DNA of 64,000 nt from FEN-987 sp964598845 (GCA_964598845.1 CAZRDM010000004.1:62001-126000); one strand, 5' to 3'; shown: positions 26,026 through 35,497, counted from the stretch's first letter. A program made the numbers and translations. Notes: generated by a model from the letters alone, not told the origin.

Positions 26026-26460
26026 TTGGTTCGGATAGATACGGTCTGTGATCTCGACAGTTTCAGACAATTCATGATCATGAGCACATGTCAATCCTAC
26101 ATACCGATGGGGCTGTATGACGATGGGACGATCTATCCGGAGCGATCATCGGATAAAGGTACAATGTATGTTGAGGCTGAGGACAAGGAGACTGTACTTC
26201 AATTACGTGAGATCAGATTCACGCGTGTGTCAAATGTACTCGGTATCATATACAATTCTAAGAGTGGTCGGACACAACTGAAATGGCGGCATCTGAAGGG
26301 CAGAGTTGGTCGTCTGAGTGGGGAGGCAAGTCCGAATACGCTTGTGAATCTCTTCGCATCCGAGGCCCTGCCAGAATCCTACGCCATCGCGGAGCGGCAG
26401 GAAGAAACCAAGGCTCCCGAGCAAGAATCCTCAATAAATGAAGCCTTCGCCGATACCTAG
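26026..26460 (+). CDS. Hypothetical protein
   Basis: An open frame of 144 codons from TTG 26026, or 126 codons from ATG 26080. I recognise no family. The middle is beta-rich with charged residues (GTMYVEAEDKETVLQLREI, LKWRHLKGRVGRL) and the tail from about 115 is acidic and probably disordered. No membrane segment or signal peptide. It precedes FEN-1 on the same strand by 120 bp. The reverse strand is also partly open, so coding status is moderately supported. Confidence 0.45.
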   Translation: MVRIDTVCDLDSFRQFMIMSTCQSYIPMGLYDDGTIYPERSSDKGTMYVEAEDKETVLQLREIRFTRVSNVLGIIYNSKSGRTQLKWRHLKGRVGRLSGEASPNTLVNLFASEALPESYAIAERQEETKAPEQESSINEAFADT

Positions 26461-26582
26461 GAATCATCCATAAGAATGCACTTGAGTCTCAATGTCGAGA
26501 TATGACCTGCTCATAGGAGGCAACTTTTGTAGTGACCGTTCGCTAATCACAGGTGTACTCAGACAATCAGTTGGCAAAGCCT

Positions 26583-27617
26583 TTGGGCGTTGATCTGGCT
26601 GAAATCGTCCCGGAAGAATCGACCAGACTTGATGAACTTTCTAGCAAGACACTCGCCGTAGATGCCTATAACACACTATACCAGTTCCTCGCAATCATCC
26701 GGCAGCCCGACGGGACGCCTTTGAAGGACCGCCGTGGAAGGGTGACCAGTCATCTTAGCGGATTGCTCTACAGAACAACAAACCTGGCCGAGAAAGGAAT
26801 CAGACTCGTCTTCGTGTTTGACGGTGAACCCCCCGAGCTCAAGGAGATGGAAATTCTGAGGAGACGTCAGGTCAAGGAGGAGGCGGCCATTCGGTATGAG
26901 CGAGCCGTCAAGGCGGGTAGACTTGAGGAGGCACGTACGTATGCTCAGGCAACTTCTCAACTCAAAGATGTTATGGTTGATGATGCCAAGAGGCTCTTAG
27001 ACGGGCTTGGTGTCTCTTGGATTCAGGCACCATCAGAGGGCGAGGCTCAAGCTGCATTCATGGCGGCGCATAAGGACGTATGGGCTGTGGCCTCTCAAGA
27101 TCACGATTCACTCCTCTTCGGAGCACCAAGAATGGTAAAGAATCTCGCCATAACTGGCCGGAGAAAGCTCCCGCGCAGAAACGCATACATCGAGGTCGAA
27201 CCCAAGATAGTTGAACTGGGCAAAGTGCTCAAGGGGCTCTCCTTGACTAGGGAGCAGCTGGTTGATGTGGGAATACTCATTGGGACGGACTTCAATCCTG
27301 ATGGTGTCAGAGGGATAGGCCCAAAGACCGCTGTGAGACTCGTCCGTGAGCATGGTGGCTTGGAGAAAGTCATCGAGGAGAACCCTGAGATCAGGATCTT
27401 TCCCGACTTCAACACTATACGGAAAATCTTCATCGAGCCAAAGGTGACACCCAACTATACCGTCAAGTGGTCTAAGCCCGACGTAGAGAAAGTAGTCGAC
27501 TTCCTTTGTCGCGAACGAGACTTTTCTGAGGAACGCGTCAGAAAGGCGATCACAAGAATGACGACGGCGCCAACGACGACAGATCAGAAGACTACACTTG
27601 AATCCTATTTCCACTGA
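26583..27617 (+). CDS. fen1: Flap endonuclease FEN-1
   Basis: A 344-residue structure-specific nuclease that cuts 5' flaps in replication and repair. The true start is TTG 26583, giving MGVDLAEIVP; family enzymes need the N-terminal Gly next to the active site, so the longer GTG 26553 start is rejected. Acidic residues are in AVDAYNTLYQF, VFVFDGEPP, APSEGEAQA and ASQDHDSLLFG, with the H3TH in GIGPKTAVRLVREHG. The C-terminus QKTTLESYFH is a PCNA-interacting box (Q-x-x-L-x-x-Y-F). Confidence 0.95.
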   Translation: MGVDLAEIVPEESTRLDELSSKTLAVDAYNTLYQFLAIIRQPDGTPLKDRRGRVTSHLSGLLYRTTNLAEKGIRLVFVFDGEPPELKEMEILRRRQVKEEAAIRYERAVKAGRLEEARTYAQATSQLKDVMVDDAKRLLDGLGVSWIQAPSEGEAQAAFMAAHKDVWAVASQDHDSLLFGAPRMVKNLAITGRRKLPRRNAYIEVEPKIVELGKVLKGLSLTREQLVDVGILIGTDFNPDGVRGIGPKTAVRLVREHGGLEKVIEENPEIRIFPDFNTIRKIFIEPKVTPNYTVKWSKPDVEKVVDFLCRERDFSEERVRKAITRMTTAPTTTDQKTTLESYFH

Positions 27618-27735
27618 GAACTCTTGACAGAAACCAATGCAGAAAATCCCCTGTACCATCCAAGGCGTCAGTGGAACTCTTGAGGACGGTCAGTCAGCGC
27701 CTTAGGAGGTGGTTCATAGTCTGATGGATGATGTT

Positions 27736-28377
27736 TTATCCAGCGGTTGAAACAGAGAGGGAGAATCGTCTCGCATGACGGAGAAAGATCAGCGTCAGGA
27801 AGCCAACTGTCAGCCCAATGAGGATGGACTCCCATGGGAAGCCTGGCACTCCTGGAATGACCTCGGTGATGAGTGAAACAGAAGTCTGCTGTTCGGTCAG
27901 CGTTGCCACTTGAGTCATCAGAGTCGTGATGGTTTCAGAAGTGGTCGCATAGGTGGAGCTCCAAGAAGTAACCGTTTGATTTGAAGACCCAGTCGCCACG
28001 AAAGTGTATATCGTCACAGCTCCTCCTCCGGAAGAAGTTGTTGATGTGTAAGTCGTTGTAATGGTCGTTCCTCTGGTACTGATGCTCAAGACACTGGTCG
28101 TTACTGTCGACGATGAAGAGACTGTTGTCGTTGAGGAAGTGGTTGAAGTGAAGCTGATCGTAGATGTGGTCGTCGTTGTGACAGAAGTTGACGTAAAGCT
28201 AGTGACTGTTGTCTGCAAGGCATTCATCGCTGAGCCGACAGGTGTGACAAATACTGCGGAAAGCAGGATTGCTGTTGTCAAGGAGACGAAGAGCACACTA
28301 AAGATCAGGCGTTTCGGAGCTAGGCTCCTGTTTCTGAGTTTCAACTCAAATGCGGCCTCTCTTATTATTCCTGACAT
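27736..28377 (-). CDS. Thr/Ser-rich surface protein with PGFP-type C-terminal anchor (2)
   Basis: A 213-residue exported protein. A hydrophobic segment near residues 22-50 (LIFSVLFVSLTTAILLSAVF) acts as signal peptide or anchor. Residues 55-165 are almost entirely Thr, Ser and Val, an expected target for O-glycosylation. The C-terminus is GVPGFPWESILIGL, a hydrophobic helix and LRHARR. That plan (short motif, helix, basic tail) is the layout of archaeosortase-type sorting signals. The upstream paralogue overlaps its start by 32 bp. Confidence 0.7.
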   Translation of the reverse strand: MSGIIREAAFELKLRNRSLAPKRLIFSVLFVSLTTAILLSAVFVTPVGSAMNALQTTVTSFTSTSVTTTTTSTISFTSTTSSTTTVSSSSTVTTSVLSISTRGTTITTTYTSTTSSGGGAVTIYTFVATGSSNQTVTSWSSTYATTSETITTLMTQVATLTEQQTSVSLITEVIPGVPGFPWESILIGLTVGFLTLIFLRHARRFSLSVSTAG

Positions 28378-28993
28378 TCCCTACTCTTCTACGATGGAGT
28401 GCGAATAGTAAGAAGATACCGACAACTAGGCCTACAAGAATAGATTCGATCGGGAAACCCGGAACGGCTTGGGTTGTGGCCTGAGGATTCGTATTGAAGC
28501 TCGGAAGTGTAGAGGTGACCGTCGTGAATGATGTCAGTGTCGTCAAGGTGCCTGAGAGTATGGTTGAAACCGATAACACGGAGTTCCACACCGTTGTAGT
28601 GGCTGTTGTTGGAGTCGTTGATGTGGAAGTGTAGTACGTTGCGACGCCCGTCAAGACCGTCAGTGACGTCAATGTTGTCGTTGCACTGACTGTACTCGTT
28701 GAAGTCGAGCTCGTAGTTATCGAAGAAGTGACACTCGTCGTTGTCAATGGATACTGACCCACCGTGAGCGTTGAGCTAGTTTTCGTGGTAGTTGAGGTGT
28801 AAATCGTCGATGTCCTTACAGATGTTGTCGTAGTCACTTCAGTGATGGTTTGCTCCGGACCCAAGGACGACTCCACTGAGATAAGCTGTCCTGAACCGAT
28901 TGCTACAGTTGCAAGTGCCAGAAGTAGCACGGAGACCAACATGCCCCTGTTTGTCTTGCGATCGCTCAATGAACCCGTCTCCATACCACGCAA
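28346..28993 (-). CDS. Thr/Ser-rich surface protein with PGFP-type C-terminal anchor (1)
   Basis: A 215-residue paralogue of the gene at 27736-28377. An N-terminal hydrophobic segment (MLVSVLLLALATVAIGSGQL) is followed by about 125 residues dominated by Thr, Ser and Val, then AVPGFPIESILVGLVVG, a hydrophobic helix and HRRRVGNVR. No enzymatic domain is seen. The two genes lie in tandem with overlapping ends, so they are probably made together as cell-surface, glycosylated stalk-like proteins. Confidence 0.7.
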   Translation of the reverse strand: MRGMETGSLSDRKTNRGMLVSVLLLALATVAIGSGQLISVESSLGPEQTITEVTTTTSVRTSTIYTSTTTKTSSTLTVGQYPLTTTSVTSSITTSSTSTSTVSATTTLTSLTVLTGVATYYTSTSTTPTTATTTVWNSVLSVSTILSGTLTTLTSFTTVTSTLPSFNTNPQATTQAVPGFPIESILVGLVVGIFLLFALHRRRVGNVRNNKRGRI

Positions 28994-29006
28994 AGGTCAG
29001 TCAGTC

Positions 29007-29795
29007 TTATCCTTCGACACTCCTTCTTATCATCTGCTGTTCCCGCAGTTCACCAAGGATGGGCATCTCATGGAGCATGTCCATTGTCACACAATCCCAA
29101 TAGATGCCCTTCGGTTTGGGTAGGGCAGTATGCGTCTCCTGCATCCGCGTAGGGGTTAGGATATAGTCAACAGGCACGTCATGTTTCTGCACAGGAAACG
29201 GCTTCACAATCTGGCAATCATGCACTGTGGTGACGACCTTAACATCATCCGTCACGAGGCCGCACTCGCGTAGAATTCCATACTCGAGTTCGCTGTATCC
29301 TTCACCCTTACCAATCCTTCCTCCTTTCAAAGAAACTGCGACTGAGCCCGCTACGATGAGATCAATCATTGGTAGCCCATTCAAGGGTACCTTGTCAGCT
29401 AAATGGAAAGCACCCGCTATGGTTGCCGCCTTGTCGATCATGTGCTTCTGAATTTGCTCTGGTTCGAGCTTCAAGAATCCACTCGACAATCTGGGAGTAG
29501 GCATTAACAGCGTTTTGCCCTCTTTCAAGATCAGTCTTCGCACGTGAACTTGAGGTGAGTCAGGGTTCACCTTTACTACGCGTGCATCAGAGAATTCCTT
29601 CAATTTCCTCATGAACGAAGCAGCTTTCTCGGCGCCGACGAAGTTCGGAATACGATTGTATACTGGACGAGGGAAACGGGCGAGATCATGGTCTTCGAGG
29701 TATCTCCAAATCTCTTCCCGGACTTCTCTCTTAATGAGTTGTATCCTTGATTCTGAGTCATCTGAGCGAAGCGTCCTCATAGCTATGGATTCCAA
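29007..29795 (-). CDS. 5-formyltetrahydrofolate cyclo-ligase-family protein
   Basis: A 262-residue protein of the MTHFS-like fold. Recognisable parts are REVREEIWRYLEDH, LMPTPRLSSGFLKL, IDLIVAGSVAVS-x-x-GGRIGKGEGYSELEYGIL (the nucleotide/formyl-folate loop) and VTTVHDCQIV. Archaeal members of this group are often annotated as cyclo-ligases, though their substrate is not always established. Its start overlaps the end of the PCMT gene by 13 bp, so the two are co-transcribed. An internal ATG at 29780 is a possible alternative start. Confidence 0.8.
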   Translation of the reverse strand: MESIAMRTLRSDDSESRIQLIKREVREEIWRYLEDHDLARFPRPVYNRIPNFVGAEKAASFMRKLKEFSDARVVKVNPDSPQVHVRRLILKEGKTLLMPTPRLSSGFLKLEPEQIQKHMIDKAATIAGAFHLADKVPLNGLPMIDLIVAGSVAVSLKGGRIGKGEGYSELEYGILRECGLVTDDVKVVTTVHDCQIVKPFPVQKHDVPVDYILTPTRMQETHTALPKPKGIYWDCVTMDMLHEMPILGELREQQMIRRSVEG

Positions 29796-30475
29796 CCGCG
29801 TTTGCCCCTCATGGGCACAAAAGCCACTCCACCTAGATTCTCACGGGAGATGCTTCGATCCATTCTCTTCCTTATTCGAAGCAACTGCTGGTAGAAGTGA
29901 GCCCCACCAACAGGTATGAGTAGAATTCCTCCGGTCTTCAACTGCTCAACTAACCCCGATGGAACTTCAGGAGCAGCGCTTGTCACGATAACGATGTCAA
30001 AGGATCTTTCACCTTCCAGTCCTTCTGATGCGTCAGCTTGGAGGAATGTCACTCGATCTGCGTATCCAGCGCGCTCAACATTCTTTTTTCCGAACTCGGC
30101 AAGTTCAGGTATGATTTCCGCTGACCAAACATGTCCCCACGTTTCTTTAGGCTTCTCACTTGATGCGACAACTTCTGCGTACACGCAACTCATGTAACCA
30201 CAGCCTCCCCCTACCTCCATCACATTCTGACCGGACCTCATTTCGCCATACTCACAAAAGAGAGCGGTCATATGCAGGGCGCTAGTTGTTTGGCCGAATC
30301 CAATCGGTAGAGGAGAGTCAACATAGGCGTAGGGCCTCATATCAAGCGGCAAGAATTCCTCACGGGGAACTTTACTCATCGCCCTGACTATATTCGGGTC
30401 TCGAAGGATCCCCTGCATTCTCAACTCTTCAACGGCTTGCCGCCGCGACTCAGCAAAATCCTTCAAATCCGTCAA
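29783..30475 (-). CDS. pcm: Protein-L-isoaspartate O-methyltransferase
   Basis: A 230-residue SAM-dependent methyltransferase that starts repair of isoaspartyl residues in aged proteins. Motifs: VPREEFLP, PLPIGFGQTTSA (substrate loop), VMEVGGGCGYMS (SAM glycine loop; usual form E-I-G-T-G), and IVTSAAPEVPSGLVEQLKTGG. Start is TTG 30475. It precedes and overlaps the cyclo-ligase-like gene. Divergent from the DUF371 gene with a 71 bp spacer. Confidence 0.9.
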   Translation of the reverse strand: MTDLKDFAESRRQAVEELRMQGILRDPNIVRAMSKVPREEFLPLDMRPYAYVDSPLPIGFGQTTSALHMTALFCEYGEMRSGQNVMEVGGGCGYMSCVYAEVVASSEKPKETWGHVWSAEIIPELAEFGKKNVERAGYADRVTFLQADASEGLEGERSFDIVIVTSAAPEVPSGLVEQLKTGGILLIPVGGAHFYQQLLRIRKRMDRSISRENLGGVAFVPMRGKRGWNP

Positions 30476-30546
30476 GCCGTAAGGACTAAGAACCCTTCAA
30501 TAAAGGTTCAAGAGAGCCTGTTCCCATACGAGCTTGGATTGGGATT

Positions 30547-30984
30547 GTGAGGCTTACTGAAGAACTCATCGCCTATGGTCACCCAAACGTTACAGCGAAA
30601 CACCCTACGACTTTCGAGATTACAAGGGATCCTGAGCTAACAAAACGAGGAGACTGCGTAATTGCTGTACGTTCAACGAAGGGCCCAAAGGATCTATCGA
30701 CGGATTTCAAGCACCTATGCAGAAACGATGAAACAAGGATCATTCTTGAACTCCGTGTGAATGGTTTCGTTGAATCCATTGAGGGGCGAGGAAGCCATCG
30801 ACTTACGTTGAACCACTGGAGTGACATGGTGGGACGGACATCTACACACATATCAGACCGAACTGTCATGATTCGCGCTGACAAGGCTGCATGCGACATA
30901 GATCGAGACCTAATTCATACTCTCCACTCTTCAAGGAAGAAGGTCTTGGTACGAATAACTGCTGAACTCTATGGGATCACCTAA
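30547..30984 (+). CDS. DUF371 protein
   Basis: A 145-residue protein with the DUF371 pattern: AYGHPNVTAKHPTTFEITRD near the start, LTKRGDCVIAVRSTKGPKDL, and a C-terminal hydrophobic/basic segment KKVLVRITAEL. The family is archaeal and its function is not known. Start is GTG 30547. It is convergent with the Trm5 gene, overlapping by 8 bp. Confidence 0.85.
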   Translation: MRLTEELIAYGHPNVTAKHPTTFEITRDPELTKRGDCVIAVRSTKGPKDLSTDFKHLCRNDETRIILELRVNGFVESIEGRGSHRLTLNHWSDMVGRTSTHISDRTVMIRADKAACDIDRDLIHTLHSSRKKVLVRITAELYGIT

Positions 30985-32035
30985 CCACTGCGTCAATGGC
31001 GACCTCTACTCTGTTCGGAGCAACTTCTTTGATGACTTTGGTAAGGAGGAATGATTCAACTTCCCTCCGGTTCTTCTCAATTCCAGTGAGTACCCAATCT
31101 TTGATTTTCTCGAGACTCTCATTTCGCGAAGCGAACGTGTAGAAATGCACTGTGCCACCTTTCGGTGCGAGCAATAAGGTGGCAGCGTCAAGGAAGTTCT
31201 TCGCTTCGGAAGGAAGGTTCATTATCACTCGATTCGCGACCCCGCGAAGGGTTGTCGTCGCCAAGTGACGTGCGTCCCCTTGAACAGGTATCACCCGGTC
31301 CGCAACGCCGTTCAGGAGAATGTTCTCCTTTAGATATCTGAAAGCTGCAGGGTTAATGTCAATGGCATATACCCTCGCACTGGGCCTCAGTTTCGCGATG
31401 AGAACGGTGTAGGGACCCACTCCCGCAAACATATCCACGACGCAATCGCCATTCCTAACCTGTTGAGCAACGCGCATCCTCTCGTGGGAGAGCCTAGCGT
31501 TGAAGTAGACCTCGGCAACATCCAGATGGAAGCGGCATGAGAATTCGCGGTGAAATGTGTCCGTACTGCCTACGCCTGAAATCACCTCAAAACGCCTCGT
31601 CCTAAAGGGGCCCGAGACTTCACTTGACTTCTTCAGCACCATTCGTACGTACGGGTTCACGTCTAGGATTCCGTTGGCAATTGCACTTGCGAACTTTTCA
31701 AGTTCCTTCGGAAGCTCAAGAACTGCGATATCGCCGATCATATCGAAGGAGCGAACCATGCTCATGAGGTTATCAGGGATCCTATTCCTTACCGCTTCGC
31801 GAAGATTCCTAGGCCTCACAGTCGCGTGCAGGAAGTTAGTTTCTTCAACTCTCATATCTCTGCATTGTTCTCTGAGTCTAGATCGCTCCTGACACGAAGG
31901 ATCGTGGCTCAGCGGAACGATCACAAGACGGTTCATTCGCTTCCATTCAAATCGGTTGTCTATTAGCTGGAGCTTTCGAAGGACTCGGAGCGTTCTCTCA
32001 ACATCCTCGGTGGGCATAACGAGTCCTAGGGTCAA
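30977..32035 (-). CDS. trm5: Trm5-type tRNA (guanine37-N1)-methyltransferase
   Basis: A 352-residue class I SAM methyltransferase. The SAM fold begins VVDMFAGVGPYTVLIAK, with IDINPAAFRYLKENI, an N-x-x-P motif in IMNLPSEAK, and a C-terminal helix-strand tail. NLP is the Trm5-type active-site motif, which favours m1G37 formation over the related Taw2 aminocarboxypropyl transferase. N-terminal domain about 110 residues. m1G37 prevents frameshifting and precedes wyosine synthesis. Convergent with DUF371. Confidence 0.82.
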   Translation of the reverse strand: MTLGLVMPTEDVERTLRVLRKLQLIDNRFEWKRMNRLVIVPLSHDPSCQERSRLREQCRDMRVEETNFLHATVRPRNLREAVRNRIPDNLMSMVRSFDMIGDIAVLELPKELEKFASAIANGILDVNPYVRMVLKKSSEVSGPFRTRRFEVISGVGSTDTFHREFSCRFHLDVAEVYFNARLSHERMRVAQQVRNGDCVVDMFAGVGPYTVLIAKLRPSARVYAIDINPAAFRYLKENILLNGVADRVIPVQGDARHLATTTLRGVANRVIMNLPSEAKNFLDAATLLLAPKGGTVHFYTFASRNESLEKIKDWVLTGIEKNRREVESFLLTKVIKEVAPNRVEVAIDAVVR

Positions 32036-32134
32036 AGATACATCGATTCCTGCTGTCTGTTAATCAACCAAAGCTACACAATGCTAAATATCCATCAGAT
32101 GAATCTAGACTCCAAGGTTCAGATGTGATATTCC

Positions 32135-32482
32135 TTGGCACGATGGCGTAGGCGCGAGGAAATTGTTGGGAAGGAATTGATCGATAGTGACGCCAGAAAA
32201 ATCGGCGTCTCCAAGGATCTAGCATGGTCCGATGACGGCAAACTAGCGTTGATTGTGGAGTTGGCGGAGGAGGAAGAGGCTTTTCTCCCCTTCACCGAAA
32301 TTGAGAGGATAGGGGATGTCGTCTTCATTAGGGCTAGGTCGGCCTTGGAGTCTGCTCCCACGATCACTTGTCCCGTCTGTAAGCATAGGAACCCAGTAGA
32401 AGCGAAGTTCTGCGCCAAATGCGGTCGAACGCTAGAGGCCAGAGAGGAGAAAATGGAGAAAAGAGCCTCGACTTCGGGATGA
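32135..32482 (+). CDS. PRC-barrel protein with C-terminal zinc ribbon
   Basis: A 115-residue protein from TTG 32135. Residues 8-70 have the PRC-barrel pattern (EIVGKELIDSDARKIGVSKD ... FLPFTEIERIGDVVFIR). Residues 77-98 form a zinc ribbon: CPVC and, after 13 residues, CAKCG. The tail is charged. PRC-barrel small proteins in archaea are often linked to RNA processing or cell division (CdpB); the zinc ribbon favours nucleic-acid or protein binding. No neighbour supports a specific role. Confidence 0.7.
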   Translation: MARWRRREEIVGKELIDSDARKIGVSKDLAWSDDGKLALIVELAEEEEAFLPFTEIERIGDVVFIRARSALESAPTITCPVCKHRNPVEAKFCAKCGRTLEAREEKMEKRASTSG

Positions 32483-32644
32483 GGCTAGAAAAACGACTGA
32501 AATTCGATTTTTTGACCGGAACTAAGTTGTTCCAGAATAGTGTGCTTCGCCTTCTGGGGCGAGCATTGTTTGCCTCAAATTTGCTTGTGGGCTTTTCCTA
32601 TTAGGTGAAAGCTTCTTTTATCGCCACGAAATCAAACCTAGCGA

Positions 32645-35497
32645 GTGTACTGTATGGTCTGCAGAATTCGGGCGGACAACTCCAAGAAAGTTCTCGTTTT
32701 CGCGACGATTATGGTTCTCGCGCTCTCGTCCGTCTATGATGTCTTCCTTATCGTGTCAGCCCAGACGACCACAGCCACATTGACCGAGTGGTCGCTCCCG
32801 GACGGAGGCTCGGGTCCATGGGGAATCGCCGTCGATTCATTTGGGAAGGTCTGGTTCAGCGAAAACGAGACCAACAGAATTGCAATGTTTGATCCGACAA
32901 CGAATGCGCTGAGGGAGTGGGACATACCATCTGGCGGTAATCCAAAGTACACTTCCGTCCAGAGCGTCGGAAGTTCGGTCCGTGTTTACTTCACAGAGTA
33001 CGGGGCCGACAGAGTGGGATTCTTTGATAACATTACGAATACCTTCTACGAATGGACGCTACCGAACTGCGGTGTTTCGGGGCCTCTGGGAAGTGGATGC
33101 AAACCCGTGGGAATTGCGGTTGACACTGCGACTGGAGATATTTGGTTCACGGAGGCAAATCGGGGGGTTATCGGTCAACTGAATCCCACCTCAAACACTC
33201 TGACCGAATATGTCCTCCCCGCCATTCCGGCCCCGGGTACGGATCTTAGGCCATGGGGCGTAGCTGTTCAGCGAATAACTACTGTGGGAGCAACGAATCT
33301 TTTTGTCTGGTTCACAGAGCTGGGCAATAATGCGATAGGAAGACTTGAGGCAAACAGTCGCCGGCTCTCACTCTTCCAGCTCAGCTCACTTGGCAACCCG
33401 TTCCAGTACCAACCGACAGATATCACGGTTGATCCTAGCGGTAACGTGATCTTCACCAGTATCAGCGATCAAGCCAACCGTATCTCAGTCCTTAGAAATC
33501 AGACGAATACTGTAGCTGATTTCGTGATCCCGACGGCACAGTCGAAACCGACTAGTGTTAGATGGGATCCGACACGCAATGTTGCGTGGTTCACAGAATA
33601 CCGCAGTGGCAAAGTCTCGAGCTTGACGACCACTGGGGGGACCTTCCAACTCGTGGCAGTCACACAGTGCACGATGCCGGGCGGTCCGCCTGCACCGGGT
33701 TCGACACTTTGCGGTAGTGGGGCCCAGACCAACACACCATCGATAGGCTCAGCCTCACAGAATGTGCGCAATTTCAGGGGACACCCTAACCCGAATGTCC
33801 GAACACCTACAATCACTTCAATTACCCCGCAGACAACTAATCAGTTCTCTGAATATCCACTCCCAACAACCACTTCCGCACCGAACTCTGTGGCCGTTGA
33901 TTCTGCGGGGAACGTTTGGTTCACCGAACAGCAGCCTGCAGGAAACAAGATAGGCAAAATGACGATCGTTGTGCCTTTCAATTTCGGGGTTTCAGCAAGT
34001 CCAAGTTCAGTCACAGTAACGCAGGGGAACTTGGCGAACTATACTGTCAACGTGAGTTTGACGAGCGGCACCGCAGCCGCCGTTACACTGTCTATATCGA
34101 CGAGTTTGCCGTCGGGAGTGACGTTCAGTTTCACTCCTGTGTCAGGTAACCCCACGTTTACCTCGTCTCTGGTCATAGGGACAGCCACGAATACGCCAGC
34201 TGGAACCTATCCACTCACTATCACGGCTACGAGCGGGGCTGTCCAAAAGACGGCTACTATTACTCTTGTTGTGAGTGCTGTTCCGCCACCACCTGCCTTC
34301 GACTTTTCACTGACGCTCACGGGTCCAACGTCCGCTAATCTCACCGCTGGAGACCAGGCTTCATTTAGCGTATCAGTCAATCCTGTTGGTAGCGCAGCTC
34401 CCCAGAGTGTTCAGTTATTTGCTTCAGGCCAACCGGCTGGCGTTGCTGCGTCTTTCAATCCGTCTACCGGCCTGCCCCCCTACACATCCACATTAACCTT
34501 GGAGACCTCTGTGGATACGGCTCCAGGACATTACGTAATCACGATAACTGGAACGGGAGGGGGCCAGACGCACCAAATTAGTGCTACTGTGGACATCAAG
34601 GCACCAATCAGAGACTTCTCGCTCTCGGTGGCACCGATCTCATTGAACCTGCCACAGGCGTCTTCAGGAACTGCTTCCGTGATGGTGGAGTCAATCGGTG
34701 TATTCAGCGCCCCCGTCACTCTGGCTGCGAGCGGTACTCCCGCAGGCATGTCCGTATCCTTCTCCCCGAATCCAACAACGCCTTCAGCTGGCGGTACTGA
34801 AGCGTCCACAGCTAGCATCGCGGTGACCCGTTCGGTCCCCCCCGGGACATACACTTTCACCATCACTGGCACAAGCGAATCACTTGTAAGACAAGTCTCA
34901 GTCACGGTAAGTGTTTCTGGATGTCTCATTGCGACCGCGACATATGGTTCGGAGCTCTCCCCAGAGGTTGAGTTTCTCCGCGATTTCCGAGATTACCAGA
35001 TCCTTCGTACCTTTGCTGGCTCCAATTTCATTACTGCATTCAACGCATGGTACTACTCATACAGCCCTACAGTCGCAACTTACATCGCAACTCACCAGAC
35101 GGCGAAAACCGTCATGAAGTCCGTCCTCTATCCCTTGATCGGCATGCTTCATGCATCGTCAGCTACGTACTCGCTTCTCGCCTTTGCACCGGAGCTCGCG
35201 GCCCTCAGTGCAGGCATGCTTGCCGGTTTCCTGATCGGACTGGTCTACTTGGCTCCGCCTCTCTCCTGTCTTGCATGGCTGGCGAGACGAAGACTTCCCA
35301 AAGCCACTCAGAGAATGATAACCAAATACCTCGCAGGATTGTTAGCGGTTCTAGTTGCAGGGTTCGTAATCTCGGAGTTTCTAGCGATCTCCTCCGCAAT
35401 GATGCTCGTCAGTTCAGCGATTGTCCTAACAGTCTTGGTGTTGGGAGGCCTCCTGCCAGCCTTCAGGATAGTTGACTTCGCAGAACGCCGACGCTAA
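32645..35497 (+). CDS. Secreted/membrane Vgb-type beta-propeller protein with Ig-like domains and CFI-box
   Basis: A 950-residue protein. Signal peptide at about 18-40 ending VSAQ. Residues 45-440 carry repeated W/Y-F-S/T-E blades (WFSENETNRI, YFTEYGADRV, WFTEANRGVI, WFTELGNNAI, WFTEYRSGKV, WFTEQQPAGN) of the virginiamycin B lyase-like (Vgb) propeller. Residues about 450-755 are three Ig/cadherin-like repeats (FGVSASPSSVTVTQGN, FDFSLTLTGPTSANL, RDFSLSVAPISLNL). At 758 comes CLIATATYGSELSPEV, the CFI-box, then about four membrane helices to the end. Likely displayed outside the cell; substrate unknown. It overlaps the end of larC by 4 bp, convergently. Confidence 0.85.
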   Translation: MYCMVCRIRADNSKKVLVFATIMVLALSSVYDVFLIVSAQTTTATLTEWSLPDGGSGPWGIAVDSFGKVWFSENETNRIAMFDPTTNALREWDIPSGGNPKYTSVQSVGSSVRVYFTEYGADRVGFFDNITNTFYEWTLPNCGVSGPLGSGCKPVGIAVDTATGDIWFTEANRGVIGQLNPTSNTLTEYVLPAIPAPGTDLRPWGVAVQRITTVGATNLFVWFTELGNNAIGRLEANSRRLSLFQLSSLGNPFQYQPTDITVDPSGNVIFTSISDQANRISVLRNQTNTVADFVIPTAQSKPTSVRWDPTRNVAWFTEYRSGKVSSLTTTGGTFQLVAVTQCTMPGGPPAPGSTLCGSGAQTNTPSIGSASQNVRNFRGHPNPNVRTPTITSITPQTTNQFSEYPLPTTTSAPNSVAVDSAGNVWFTEQQPAGNKIGKMTIVVPFNFGVSASPSSVTVTQGNLANYTVNVSLTSGTAAAVTLSISTSLPSGVTFSFTPVSGNPTFTSSLVIGTATNTPAGTYPLTITATSGAVQKTATITLVVSAVPPPPAFDFSLTLTGPTSANLTAGDQASFSVSVNPVGSAAPQSVQLFASGQPAGVAASFNPSTGLPPYTSTLTLETSVDTAPGHYVITITGTGGGQTHQISATVDIKAPIRDFSLSVAPISLNLPQASSGTASVMVESIGVFSAPVTLAASGTPAGMSVSFSPNPTTPSAGGTEASTASIAVTRSVPPGTYTFTITGTSESLVRQVSVTVSVSGCLIATATYGSELSPEVEFLRDFRDYQILRTFAGSNFITAFNAWYYSYSPTVATYIATHQTAKTVMKSVLYPLIGMLHASSATYSLLAFAPELAALSAGMLAGFLIGLVYLAPPLSCLAWLARRRLPKATQRMITKYLAGLLAVLVAGFVISEFLAISSAMMLVSSAIVLTVLVLGGLLPAFRIVDFAERRR

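Noticed and set aside
28040..28220. Thr/Ser codon repeats considered as a CRISPR or simple-repeat array
   Set aside because: The repetitive look comes from coding Thr, Ser and Val codons in two related surface proteins. There are no fixed-length spacers or exact repeats.
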